A stretch of 32,443 bases of DNA from Bacteroidales bacterium (GTDB lineage: Bacteria > Bacteroidota > Bacteroidia > Bacteroidales > VadinHA17). Positions 16,191-24,700 of the stretch are shown here, piece after piece. The notes beneath the pieces were generated by a model. That model was not told the DNA's origin and did not search any database. It was given only the letters and a program-made list of their open reading frames with translations. The first letter of the stretch is position 1. Each line of letters opens with the position of its first letter. The stretch spans positions 1-32,443 of the forward strand of contig JAGGWN010000022.1 of the NCBI GenBank assembly GCA_021157415.1, given 5' to 3'. The position numbers were made by a program, and so were the translations under genes.

Positions 16191-16763
16191 ATGGAATATT
16201 TTGTGATCCTTATATCCGCAATATTTGTCAACAACATTGTCCTGGCCAAGTTTTTAGGCATCTGTCCCTTTATGGGGGTTTCTTCCAGGCTGGAGACTTC
16301 GGTGGGTATGACGGGGGCGGTGGCTTTTGTGATGGTGCTGGCTACCATCGTGACATACCTGTTGCAATATTATGTGCTGAACCCCCTCGGGCTGGGCTTC
16401 ATGCAGACCATTACTTTTATTCTGGTCATTGCAGCCCTCGTACAGATGGTTGAGATTGTGTTGAAAAAAGTCAGTCCCGAACTGTATCAGGCTTTGGGGA
16501 TCTTCCTCCCGTTGATCACTACCAACTGTGCTGTTCTTGGCGTAGCTATTCTGACCATTCAGGGGAAATACAATCTTCCCGAAGCCGTGGTTTTTTCTTT
16601 TTCCACAGCCCTGGGTTTCGGCCTGGCGCTCGTGCTCCTTTCCAGTATCCGGGAAGCTCTTGATATGGTAGAAGTTCCAAACGGAATGAAGGGCATTCCT
16701 ATTGCTTTTGTTGTTGCTGGGATACTTGCCATGGCCTTCCTGGGATTTGCAGGTCTGGTATAA
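16191..16763 (+). CDS. rnfA: Rnf complex subunit RnfA, membrane protein
   Basis: A 190-residue membrane protein of the RnfA/NqrE family with about six helices. The family start is MEYFVILISAIFVNNIVLAK, followed by FLGICPFMGVS with its cysteine ligand. PLITTNCAVLGVAI is the second conserved cysteine segment, matching the equivalent position in RnfE. It is the last gene of the seven-gene rseC-rnf operon. It ends 57 bases before the convergent yaaA gene, and no hairpin terminator is visible between them, so transcripts may overlap. Confidence 0.96.
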   Translation: MEYFVILISAIFVNNIVLAKFLGICPFMGVSSRLETSVGMTGAVAFVMVLATIVTYLLQYYVLNPLGLGFMQTITFILVIAALVQMVEIVLKKVSPELYQALGIFLPLITTNCAVLGVAILTIQGKYNLPEAVVFSFSTALGFGLALVLLSSIREALDMVEVPNGMKGIPIAFVVAGILAMAFLGFAGLV

Positions 16764-16820
16764 GAAAGAAAATTCCGGATTCTATTTCTACGTAATTGAT
16801 TGTTTGTTGCTCTCGGTCAG

Positions 16821-17585
16821 TTACCTTGTAAAAACCCAGATATCTTCGTTGGACAGATTGTCGTCATAGGCATATCCTTCCAGATCGAACAGTTTCAGAT
16901 CCTCGGGGTTGTTGATCTGTTTTTCCAGAATATAACGGGTCATTTTTCCCCGGGCAAGCTTGGCATACATGGGCAGGGTCTTATAATTTTCATCACGGTA
17001 TTCTTTGAAAACGGGAGTTATGATGCGGACCCCCAGGATTTCTGTATTGATAGCTGAGAAATATTCCTGCGAAGCCAGGTTAATCAGTACCGGTACAGGA
17101 TCGGCAGCCAGTTCTTTTGCAAGGACATCGGAGATTTTTATCTGCCAGAAACCGTAAAGGTTTTTTGATTTGTTTACATGCAGGGTGGTATTCATCTCCA
17201 GCCGGTAAGGCTGAATAGCATCCAGGGGCTTTAAAACGCCGTAAAGGGCCGAAAGAATGCGTACATGTTCTTGTGAGAAAGCAAGAGATGCGGGGGGCAG
17301 CGTATCTGAATCCAAACCGCGGTAAACATCCCCGGAGTATGCAAAGATAGCAGGTTTTGTGGTCAGGTCCAATGGGTCTTCCCGGAAGGAGGCAAAACGT
17401 TCGGCTGTAGATAAGGCCAGGTCGGCATTTACACCCAGGAGTCGGGTCAGTTGTCCCGGACTATACCCTTTCATTTTATTGGCTATTTCCCATGCTTCCA
17501 TGGCAAACACCGGGACCGACAAATTTTTGATATTTGTCAGTGGTTTGAAATTCATTCGTTTAGCCGGTGAAAGGAGGATGATCAT
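16821..17585 (-). CDS. yaaA: YaaA family protein (UPF0246), peroxide stress
   Basis: A 254-residue protein of the YaaA/DUF328 family. E. coli YaaA lowers free intracellular iron during peroxide stress and binds DNA; the role here is by homology. The start at 17585 gives the family N-terminus MIILLSPAKRMNF. The longer frame to 17627 would place coding sequence over the promoter at 17625-17654. Family segments: YSGDVYRGLDSDTL, LSALYGVLKPLDAIQPYRLE, VLINLASQEYFSAI, and KMTRYILEKQINNPEDLK near the end. It is a single gene convergent with the rnf operon. Oxygen-sensitive iron-sulfur enzymes such as Rnf would benefit from iron control, but the adjacency may be chance. Confidence 0.93.
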   Translation of the reverse strand: MIILLSPAKRMNFKPLTNIKNLSVPVFAMEAWEIANKMKGYSPGQLTRLLGVNADLALSTAERFASFREDPLDLTTKPAIFAYSGDVYRGLDSDTLPPASLAFSQEHVRILSALYGVLKPLDAIQPYRLEMNTTLHVNKSKNLYGFWQIKISDVLAKELAADPVPVLINLASQEYFSAINTEILGVRIITPVFKEYRDENYKTLPMYAKLARGKMTRYILEKQINNPEDLKLFDLEGYAYDDNLSNEDIWVFTR

Positions 17586-17624
17586 ACGAATTCTTGATGG
17601 GGGAAGTGCAATAATTAACAAGAA

Positions 17625-17654
17625 CAAAAGTAAAATATTTTGTGAAAATGCAAA
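17625..17654 (-). promoter_or_regulatory. Bacteroidota-type promoter for yaaA
   Basis: On the minus strand TTTG (17651-17654), 18 bases, then TACTTTTG (17625-17632), an exact TAnnTTTG. The implied transcript starts about 35 bases before the ATG at 17585 and excludes the longer reading frame. Confidence 0.7.
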
Positions 17655-17760
17655 ATATTGAAAAAGAACATTTAACTTATGCTGTTATTTCCGGTGAAAG
17701 CACCATAGCATGATTACAGGGGAAAAAGTATTTCAAAAACGACAGGTTTTTTTTCACTGA

Positions 17761-17779
17761 AAAAATTTATGTAGGTTTG
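17761..17779 (+). promoter_or_regulatory. Promoter for the MFS gene, with 19-bp box shared with recG
   Basis: AAAAATTTATGTAGGTTTG is identical to 8869-8887 and includes the -7 box TAGGTTTG (17772-17779). Both copies also share AAAAACC shortly after. A clear -33 TTG is missing; a T-rich run, TTTTTTTTC, lies at that distance. The ATG is 24 bases downstream. Confidence 0.6.
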
Positions 17780-17802
17780 AAAAACCAGATAAATATGCGG
17801 GG

Positions 17803-19065
17803 ATGAATTCTCTTACCGTTCATAAGGATTTACAGTATTATAAGTTTTGTACCTATGGTTTTCTCAAGAATCTGCGGTTCTTTGAACCGTTTCTTTATCT
17901 TTTTTTTCTGGAGAAAGGTTTGACGTACCTTCAGATCGGTACATTGATAACCATTCGGGAGGTACTCAGGAATGTATTGGAGATCCCTACAGGGATGTTC
18001 TCGGATATTCTGGGACGCCGCCGTACCATGACGGGTTCTTTTCTGTTCTATATCCTTTCCTTTATGGTTTTTTATCTGAGTTCATCTTTTGGGGTGTTTA
18101 TCGTGGCCATGATGTTGTATGCCGTCGGGGATGCTTTCCGGACAGGCACCCATAAAGCAATGATCTTTGAATATCTTCGTATCAGGGGGTGGGAGCATCA
18201 GAAAGTGGCATATTACGGTCATACCCGTTCGTGGTCGCAGGTGGGATCGGCGGTTTCCTCCCTGCTGGCTGCCGGCATTATCTTTTACTCGGGCAAGTAC
18301 AGCAGTGTTTTTCTTTTTTCATCCGTTCCGTATTTTCTGGACCTCCTTTTGATGATCACCTATCCCAAAGAGTTGGACGGGAAGGTGGAAAAAGGATCCT
18401 GGCAGAAGATTCTGGGGTCGTTCCGCGAGATCGTTAGGGTTACGGTCCGGTCTCTCAGGGAGAAGAGTACCATCAGAGCATTGTCCAACATTGCCTTGTA
18501 TAGTGGATATTTCAGGGTGGTAAAAGATTATTACCAGCCTGTACTGGCAACCCTGGCTGCCGGACTGGCTTTGCATATCCAAGGGCTTGGACATAAGCAG
18601 CTGTCCGCTTTGTTAATCGGGATAATGTATTTTGTTTTATATCTGGGTACTTCCCGTGCATCAAGGAATGCAGGAAAATTTGCTTCCTATTTTGACAGTC
18701 ATCCTGCTTTTCTGAACCGAAGCCTGCTGGCCGGACTCTTTCTGGTGGTGTGTACCGGGGTGTTTTTTTTGTTTCATCCCCCCTGGTACTGGCTGGTGGT
18801 TATCCCTTTTAGTATGATCTACCTGCTTGAAAACATACGTAGGCCTGTGGGGGTCGCTTATGTGTCGGAAATCTTTCCTTCCCCTGTTATGGCGACGGTC
18901 CTTTCCACCGAGTCACAGGTACGTAGTCTTTTCGCTGCGATCCTGGCTCCGGTAACCGGCCTTCTGATTGATAAATTCGGCGTTGCAATGGGTTTGATCC
19001 TGGTTTCTTTGTTTCTTTTGGCCTTGTCACCCCTGGTAAAATTGAAGGAGGCAGGGAATACATAA
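17803..19065 (+). CDS. Major facilitator superfamily transporter
   Basis: A 420-residue inner-membrane transporter with about twelve hydrophobic segments. The loop after helix 2 carries MFS motif A as GMFSDILGRRRTM (about residues 64-76). GVFIVAMMLYAVGDAFRTGTHKAMIFEYL is a typical helix 4-5 region with a charged pair. The central loop (about 195-220) is basic. The C-terminal half contains YVSEIFPSPVMATVLSTESQ, as in Bacteroidota MFS proteins of unassigned substrate. Motif and length show family only; substrate cannot be inferred, and neighbouring genes are unrelated in function. It is monocistronic with its own promoter. The start at 17803 is the first ATG after that promoter. Confidence 0.88.
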   Translation: MNSLTVHKDLQYYKFCTYGFLKNLRFFEPFLYLFFLEKGLTYLQIGTLITIREVLRNVLEIPTGMFSDILGRRRTMTGSFLFYILSFMVFYLSSSFGVFIVAMMLYAVGDAFRTGTHKAMIFEYLRIRGWEHQKVAYYGHTRSWSQVGSAVSSLLAAGIIFYSGKYSSVFLFSSVPYFLDLLLMITYPKELDGKVEKGSWQKILGSFREIVRVTVRSLREKSTIRALSNIALYSGYFRVVKDYYQPVLATLAAGLALHIQGLGHKQLSALLIGIMYFVLYLGTSRASRNAGKFASYFDSHPAFLNRSLLAGLFLVVCTGVFFLFHPPWYWLVVIPFSMIYLLENIRRPVGVAYVSEIFPSPVMATVLSTESQVRSLFAAILAPVTGLLIDKFGVAMGLILVSLFLLALSPLVKLKEAGNT

Positions 19066-19321
19066 AACATACCATCGTGTGACTTTTATATAGGTGCTTG
19101 AAAAAAAACACAGGTATAACCAGCCGGGTCATTTGGAAAATCAAATGCGGCGGGAGCAAAGGAGCACAGGAAAAAGCAGGGACAACGTGACTGAGAGAAG
19201 GGACGAGAAGCGTATAATTATATTTTTTGACATGCAATCTGCCGGTGACCGGATGTATCTTTTTGCAAATTCCTCCGTATGGAAATATAATATATTTTTC
19301 TCTTTTTGAATAATTGGTTTT
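19066..19321. other. Intergenic region with two small palindromes
   Basis: No gene is supported here. CATTTG-GAAAAT-CAAATG (19130-19147) and CCGGT-G-ACCGG (19242-19252) are perfect dyads upstream of the beta-barrel gene. Two TCTTTTTG strings are one mismatch from the -7 consensus. These could be regulatory, but the evidence is only symmetry and position. Confidence 0.3.
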
Positions 19322-19984
19322 ATGAGGATGATTTTTGCCACGGGGATATTATTTTCCCTTGTGGTTTCAGGGTTTTCACAAGATAATCGGGTTGTTTTAC
19401 AGAACAAAATGTCTGTCAACCTATTCAGCTATTTGCAAAGGCCGGTTATCACGGATAATATAGGGTATTATCCCATGGCAATGCATGGGTTGATCTATAC
19501 CCGTCAGATTGCCATGAACCGTTATGGGAGGGCCCGGTTTGATTATTTTCAAAAAAACATCGATCATTCTGATCCCGAAAAACATTATCTGGACGTGCAT
19601 TTATACACTTCTATTAAGATGGGAGCCGGGTATGAGCAGCGGTTCGGAGAGAAAAAAGTAAAACCCTATTTCGCAGGCGATATCTTGTTTACGAATGCCC
19701 TTCTTTATTCGGAAACAGGAGGGAGGGATGCCGGTACGTATGAAAAACGGCAGGCACGGCAGTTGGGTATATCCTTTTTACCGGCCCTGGGTATTACCCT
19801 GCAGGTTTCCAGGATCGTCTCATTCTCTGTGGAAACAAATTATGAGCTGGGGTATGCTCATGAAAAAGGGACGGACTTTACCTGGACGGCCGACGGGATA
19901 CCCCTCAATAAACCGCTGAAACACTCCCTTTTTATTCATAGATGGAATCCTGTCAGTCTGCTGGCTTTTGAATTGAGCTTCTGA
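19322..19984 (+). CDS. Hypothetical exported protein, probable outer-membrane beta-barrel
   Basis: A 220-residue protein I do not recognise as a named family. The N-terminus is a signal peptide (MRMIFATGILFSLVVSGFSQ). The mature part alternates polar and aromatic or hydrophobic residues in short strands separated by turns, for example LDVHLYTSIKMGAGYEQRFG, KVKPYFAGDILFTNALLY and VSFSVETNYELGYAHEKG. It ends in aromatic-terminated VSLLAFELSF, where the final Phe matches the BamA-recognition pattern of outer-membrane barrels. Length and strand count suggest a small barrel of eight to ten strands. Start at 19322, or two codons later at 19328. No partner gene is adjacent. Confidence 0.62.
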   Translation: MRMIFATGILFSLVVSGFSQDNRVVLQNKMSVNLFSYLQRPVITDNIGYYPMAMHGLIYTRQIAMNRYGRARFDYFQKNIDHSDPEKHYLDVHLYTSIKMGAGYEQRFGEKKVKPYFAGDILFTNALLYSETGGRDAGTYEKRQARQLGISFLPALGITLQVSRIVSFSVETNYELGYAHEKGTDFTWTADGIPLNKPLKHSLFIHRWNPVSLLAFELSF

Positions 19985-20125
19985 CACGGTCTTCTTATTT
20001 TTCGGCTCAAAGACTTCCCGTACCCGGAAATTACATGATTTTATCAGAAAAAGTTGTAATTTTAGCCTTTAACCTGATCTACAATGATGAAAGGGATAAA
20101 TGTTTTATTTATAATACATACGATT

Positions 20126-22291
20126 ATGAAATGGATAGGGTCTGTTTTGTTCTTTTTTCCGGTAGTTCTGGTGATTACATCCTGTAACAATCAAAATCAG
20201 AAAAAGATGATCAAACCTCCTGTTGCTGAGAAGATACCTTATAAATTAACCGAACATGGGGATACCCGGATAGATAATTATTACTGGATGAGGTTGTCGG
20301 ATGCTCAGAAAAATGCTAAAACCCCGGATGAACAAACCAGGAAGGTACTGGATTATCTTCATGCTGAGAATCATTATACCGAAGCGATGCTACGGCCCGT
20401 AAAGCAATTACGGGAAACTTTGTTTCAGGAGATTACCGGTCGTATCAAGAAAAATGACGAATCCGTCCCTTACCTGGACAATGGGTATTATTATTATACC
20501 AGATATGAGGAGCATAAGGAGTATCCTGTGTATTGTCGTAAAAAAGGGTCGTTGGATGCGCCCGAGGAGGTTATGCTCAATGCCAACGAGCTGGCCGCAG
20601 GACATAATTTTTTCCAGATCGGAGGGTGGAGTGTCAGCCCGGATAATAAGATTCTGGCCTTTGGCATGGATACGATAGGTCGCCGCAGGTATGTTATCCT
20701 TTTCAAGGACCTGACAACCGGAAATCTTCTGAATGATGAGGTGAAAAACACCACCGGCAGCCCTGTATGGGCCAATGATAACAAAACGGTATTTTATACC
20801 CGGAAAAACAAAGAGACCCTGCGGGCTGAGGAGATCCGCCGTCATGAGTTGGGGCAACCCTCTAACAGGGACGCTCAGGTGTTTTTTGAAAAAGATGAGA
20901 CCTTCAGCACGGGAATCTTCAAAACCAAAAGCAGGAAATACCTTATGATCTATTCCGGCCAGACCCTTTCCACGGAATACCGTTACCTGGATGCCGATAA
21001 CCCCAAAGGTACCTTCCGGGTCGTTCAGCCCCGAAAGAAGAATCTGGAATACCATGTGGATCATTTTGGTAATTATTTCTACATCCGCACCAATGCCGGC
21101 GGGGCCAAAAACTTCAAGCTGGTGCGCACTCCCCTTACCCGCACTTCCATGAAGAACTGGCAGGAGGTGATTCCCTATGATGCATCGGTATATCTGACGG
21201 GTTTTGAGATATTTAAAAATTATCTGGTGCTATCGGAACGCATCAGGGGATTGACGCAGATCAGGGTAATCCCCTGGAAAAATCGTGCAGAAGGATACTT
21301 TATTTCTTTCGACGAACCCACGTATGTGACCCGTCCTTCCGTCAATCCGGAGTTCAATACCGATATCCTGCGGTTTTCCTACTCCTCCCTGGTAACGCCC
21401 CGGTCTATCTATGATTTTAATATGGGTACCAAAAAACGGGTGCTGATGAAGCAGGATGAAGTGGAAGGAGGATATGATCCATCCCGGTACGAAGAAAAGA
21501 GACTTTATGCCATGGCCAAAGACAGTGTTCGCGTACCGATCTCTCTGGTCTATAAAAAAGGATTGCAGGCAGACGGCAATAATCCGGTACTTATATACGG
21601 TTACGGCTCTTATGGCTATCCCATGGATCCTTATTTCAGCTCGGTGCGGATAAGTCTGCTCGATCGCGGTTTTATCTATGCGATAGCCCATATCCGGGGC
21701 GGTGGCGACCTGGGCAGGCAATGGTACGAAGACGGCAAGTTGCTGAAGAAGATGAATACGTTTACCGATTTCATCGCCTCCAGCGAATACCTGGTGGATC
21801 AGAATTACACCAATCCCGGCCGGTTGTTTGCCATGGGAGGCAGTGCCGGCGGTCTGCTCATGGGTGCCGTGGCCAATATGAGTCCGGGCTTGTATAAGGG
21901 GATCATTGCCAATGTGCCGTTTGTGGATGTGATTACGACCATGCTTGATGAGACCATTCCTCTGACTACCTTCGAATATGACGAATGGGGCAATCCTCAC
22001 ATAAAAAAGTATTACGATTACATGATGAAATATTCCCCGTATGATAATGTGAAACAGCAGAATTATCCGAATATGCTGGTTACCACGGGATATTGGGATT
22101 CACAGGTGCAGTACTGGGAGCCCACGAAATGGGTAGCCAGGTTGCGGGATATGAAAACGGATAACAATCTGTTGTTGCTACATGTGAATTTTGATGCCGG
22201 TCATGGCGGGGCTTCCGGCCGCTTTCGTCGCTACCGCGAAACCGCCATGGAGTATGCTTTTATGTTGCATCTGCTGGGTATGGATGAATAA
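20126..22291 (+). CDS. S9 family serine peptidase, oligopeptidase B-like lipoprotein
   Basis: A prolyl oligopeptidase-family enzyme (721 aa) that should cleave short peptides, probably after basic residues if it is a true oligopeptidase B. The start at 20126 gives a compact lipoprotein signal, MKWIGSVLFFFPVVLVITSC. ATGs at 20084 and 20087 in the same frame give a 34-residue version and remain possible. An N-terminal helix (YKLTEHGDTRIDNYYWMR) precedes the seven-bladed propeller (about residues 60-430). The alpha/beta hydrolase domain has catalytic S573 in GGSAGG, D658 in WDSQVQYWEP and H693 in DAGHGGASGR, plus IRGGGDLGRQWYEDGK as in oligopeptidase B. Lipidation places it in the envelope, unlike the cytosolic enterobacterial enzyme, and suits peptide scavenging. 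Confidence 0.9.
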   Translation: MKWIGSVLFFFPVVLVITSCNNQNQKKMIKPPVAEKIPYKLTEHGDTRIDNYYWMRLSDAQKNAKTPDEQTRKVLDYLHAENHYTEAMLRPVKQLRETLFQEITGRIKKNDESVPYLDNGYYYYTRYEEHKEYPVYCRKKGSLDAPEEVMLNANELAAGHNFFQIGGWSVSPDNKILAFGMDTIGRRRYVILFKDLTTGNLLNDEVKNTTGSPVWANDNKTVFYTRKNKETLRAEEIRRHELGQPSNRDAQVFFEKDETFSTGIFKTKSRKYLMIYSGQTLSTEYRYLDADNPKGTFRVVQPRKKNLEYHVDHFGNYFYIRTNAGGAKNFKLVRTPLTRTSMKNWQEVIPYDASVYLTGFEIFKNYLVLSERIRGLTQIRVIPWKNRAEGYFISFDEPTYVTRPSVNPEFNTDILRFSYSSLVTPRSIYDFNMGTKKRVLMKQDEVEGGYDPSRYEEKRLYAMAKDSVRVPISLVYKKGLQADGNNPVLIYGYGSYGYPMDPYFSSVRISLLDRGFIYAIAHIRGGGDLGRQWYEDGKLLKKMNTFTDFIASSEYLVDQNYTNPGRLFAMGGSAGGLLMGAVANMSPGLYKGIIANVPFVDVITTMLDETIPLTTFEYDEWGNPHIKKYYDYMMKYSPYDNVKQQNYPNMLVTTGYWDSQVQYWEPTKWVARLRDMKTDNNLLLLHVNFDAGHGGASGRFRRYRETAMEYAFMLHLLGMDE

Positions 22292-22603
22292 GTCGTACGT
22301 TCGTGCGACCCGCATTCTGTGACCTTACGATGCAAAATGTGCTCGAACTGTACCTGATATTTAGCGAAGAAACCTTCTGGGGTGCAGAACACAGAAGTAA
22401 GAAATAATGTAAAAATAGAAGATATTACGGGGAGGACCTTGTGTATCTATTATTGAAGCATGTCTCCAGCCTCCTAACCGATATGTTGTAAAACATCATA
22501 GGCTGCCGGTAAGATTTTCCGGTCCGGTGACACTTATAAAATGTGGACCGGTTCTTTCCGCTTTCCGGAATGTGTCTGTTTCAGGTTCCATAAAAAGCCT
22601 TCT
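22292..22603. other. 312-bp intergenic region with hairpin and inverted repeat
   Basis: No gene or RNA family is recognised. Directly after the upstream stop, 22292-22309 forms a 7-bp stem (GTCGTAC/GTGCGAC, one G-U pair) with loop GTTC, but no T-run follows. An inverted repeat CCGGTCC (22519-22525) and GGACCGG (22545-22551) with a 19-base AT-rich spacer lies 52-85 bases before the T9SS cargo gene. No TAnnTTTG promoter is apparent. Confidence 0.45.
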
Positions 22604-24685
22604 ATGACAAGTCATATGTATCCCCAAAAGGTTATTCTTTTGTCTGTTTTATTGCTGGTTTTATTTCATGCATGGCTTTTTGCCCAGCCTTATATTCCGG
22701 TGCAGACAGAAGGGTTGGGACCGGGGTATAATCTCATCCTCAGTGCCGGCAGCGATACCGCCGGACATTTCTTTTTTGCAGGAAATTATTCGGGAATGCT
22801 GAAGTTACAGGAAAGAACACTTAAATCCTCCGGAAGACAGACTGTTTTCTGGGGGAGACTGGGTCGTTCCGGCCAACTTGATTATTTACATGCATTGGGC
22901 GGGACGGGTTTCAGAGAAGTGCAGTCTGGATTGTTTCTGCCCGACGGGACAGGCTATCTGGCGATTCAATACAGGGACACCTTGCCCGGACCAGGGAAGG
23001 TTCATTATGCGTACGGTCGGGGAACCCTGGCTCTGGTACGATTGGATGCCGGAGGCGACCCGGTGGAAATAAACGATATGATCACCGGGTTTTCAGGAAG
23101 AATTTACGACATGGTTGCCGATACCGGTGGCGTGCTATACCTCGGAGGCAGAATCAGGAGAGGCCGTATTGACGAAAAAATATACCGGTCTGTGGGCAAG
23201 AGTGACGCGTTGCTGATCACGCTGAAACCGGATACAGTGCCGGAGGTGGCTTTTACCGGCGGAGAAGGAGGAGAGGAAATCCGGTTGCTGAGGATACATC
23301 AGGGGCAGCTTTTCCTGGCAGGGGTCTTTAATCGTACTCTGGTGGCAGGCAAAACCACCCTGCGTGCAGGTTCCCGGAAAGCCGTATGGCTGGCCCGCCA
23401 GGATAAAGAGGAGAGATTTACGGATATCCGCCTTCTGGCTGGTTCTGCCGACATATCCCTTACCTCAGCGGTGCTGCCGGCAGAAGGAAACAGCCTGTAT
23501 CTCTCTGGGTGGTACCGTGGAGAGATGACCCTGCAGGATACTGTGGTGGCAGCCCGTGGCAATGAGGATGGGTTCGTGATGAAAGTTAATGCCGACAGCT
23601 CCTGCCAGGTGTTAACCCTCGGAGATCATGCCGACGACAGGGTTATATCTCTGGCGACGGATAAGAGAAACAGGCTTTTTATGACGGCTACCTTCAGGAA
23701 GAAACTGTTCCTTGATATTGATACCCTGGTCGCAGAAGATCGTTTTTCGGATTTGATATTTGCCCGTTTTGATACCTCTTTTTCGCTTCTGTGGGTTCGT
23801 CAGATCAGCGGCGTCAGTGAAGAAAACAATACTTTCCTGACAGTAATGCCCGACCGGTCTGTCTGGCTGGGAGGACATGCCTTTCGCGGACTGAATGTTA
23901 GAAATGACGAACAAGACCCCCGTGTTGTCCCGGTGGAAAACGGGAGTTATCTGTTGAAATATATTGACCCCTGTACCTTGTTGCACTTTGATATGCCGGA
24001 CGAAAAAATCATTTGCAGAGGGATACCGGATACCCTGGATGCAGGTTCCGGCTTTATAAAATATCTCTGGACACCCGGAGATTATACAAAAGAAAAAATT
24101 CCCATACAGGATACGGGGTATTACAGTGCGCATATCACGGATCATTACGGATGTACGGCTCACGACAGTATTCACGTTTCCGCCGATTCGGTCCGTTTGG
24201 CATTTAAGGTACAGGACGAGACCTTACCCGGCGGGAGTAACGGTGCTGTTGACATGACATTGGTTTGCGGCATCCCTCCCTACGGGATAAGCTGGGATAA
24301 CGGTGAGGAAACCGAAGATCTGTGTCATCTACAGGCCGGATTATACCATGTCCGGGTCGTTGATTCGGCAGGGTGTGAGACAGAGGCTGAGGTGGAGGTG
24401 CCTTTACGGGATTTGACAGCCGTGTATGATTTGTATAATTATCCCAACCCGTTTGAAGATCTGACGCAGATCGTTTATTCTCTGCCGGAAGGAACCTATG
24501 TAGAGATCAGTCTGTTCGACCTGGCGGGGAGGAAGATCCTGTTGCTTACCGGACAAACTTCCCGGAAGGGCATTCACTCGTTTGAATGGTCCCGTAAAAA
24601 TCTGAAAGATGGCGTTTATTATCTCCGCATGCAGTCCCGGTATGGTCAGGTGTCCAGAAAAATCGTCATACTCAAAAAACAATAG
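22604..24685 (+). CDS. T9SS-secreted surface protein with SprB-type repeat and Por sorting domain
   Basis: A 693-residue exported protein. The start at 22604 (or 22616) is preferred over 22541 because it gives signal peptide KVILLSVLLLVLFHAWLFAQ. Residues about 25-455 consist of repeated beta blades of the type FFFAGNYSGMLKL, LYLGGRIRRG, LFLAGVFN, LYLSGWYRGE and VWLGGHAFRG, resembling SBBP-like propeller repeats. About 456-530 is an Ig-like domain common in T9SS cargo (LWTPGDYTKEKI, TDHYGCTAHDSI). About 541-600 matches the SprB repeat (CGIPPYGISWDNG, LCHLQAGLYHVRVVDSAGC). The end (605-693) is a type A sorting domain: YPNPF, ISLFDLAGRKI, LKDGVYYLRM. It should cross the outer membrane by T9SS and be anchored or released. 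The next gene starts 15 bases later. Confidence 0.85.
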   Translation: MTSHMYPQKVILLSVLLLVLFHAWLFAQPYIPVQTEGLGPGYNLILSAGSDTAGHFFFAGNYSGMLKLQERTLKSSGRQTVFWGRLGRSGQLDYLHALGGTGFREVQSGLFLPDGTGYLAIQYRDTLPGPGKVHYAYGRGTLALVRLDAGGDPVEINDMITGFSGRIYDMVADTGGVLYLGGRIRRGRIDEKIYRSVGKSDALLITLKPDTVPEVAFTGGEGGEEIRLLRIHQGQLFLAGVFNRTLVAGKTTLRAGSRKAVWLARQDKEERFTDIRLLAGSADISLTSAVLPAEGNSLYLSGWYRGEMTLQDTVVAARGNEDGFVMKVNADSSCQVLTLGDHADDRVISLATDKRNRLFMTATFRKKLFLDIDTLVAEDRFSDLIFARFDTSFSLLWVRQISGVSEENNTFLTVMPDRSVWLGGHAFRGLNVRNDEQDPRVVPVENGSYLLKYIDPCTLLHFDMPDEKIICRGIPDTLDAGSGFIKYLWTPGDYTKEKIPIQDTGYYSAHITDHYGCTAHDSIHVSADSVRLAFKVQDETLPGGSNGAVDMTLVCGIPPYGISWDNGEETEDLCHLQAGLYHVRVVDSAGCETEAEVEVPLRDLTAVYDLYNYPNPFEDLTQIVYSLPEGTYVEISLFDLAGRKILLLTGQTSRKGIHSFEWSRKNLKDGVYYLRMQSRYGQVSRKIVILKKQ

Positions 24686-24700
24686 TTAAATCTTCTGTTG

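Noticed and set aside
19094-19309. 71-codon frame between the MFS and beta-barrel genes
   Set aside because: It is highly charged at the start, with no family resemblance, and it overlaps the likely regulatory region. No support for coding.
22292-22309. Hairpin directly after the S9 peptidase stop as an intrinsic terminator
   Set aside because: The stem is good (7 bp with one G-U), but no T-run follows, so termination is not supported.
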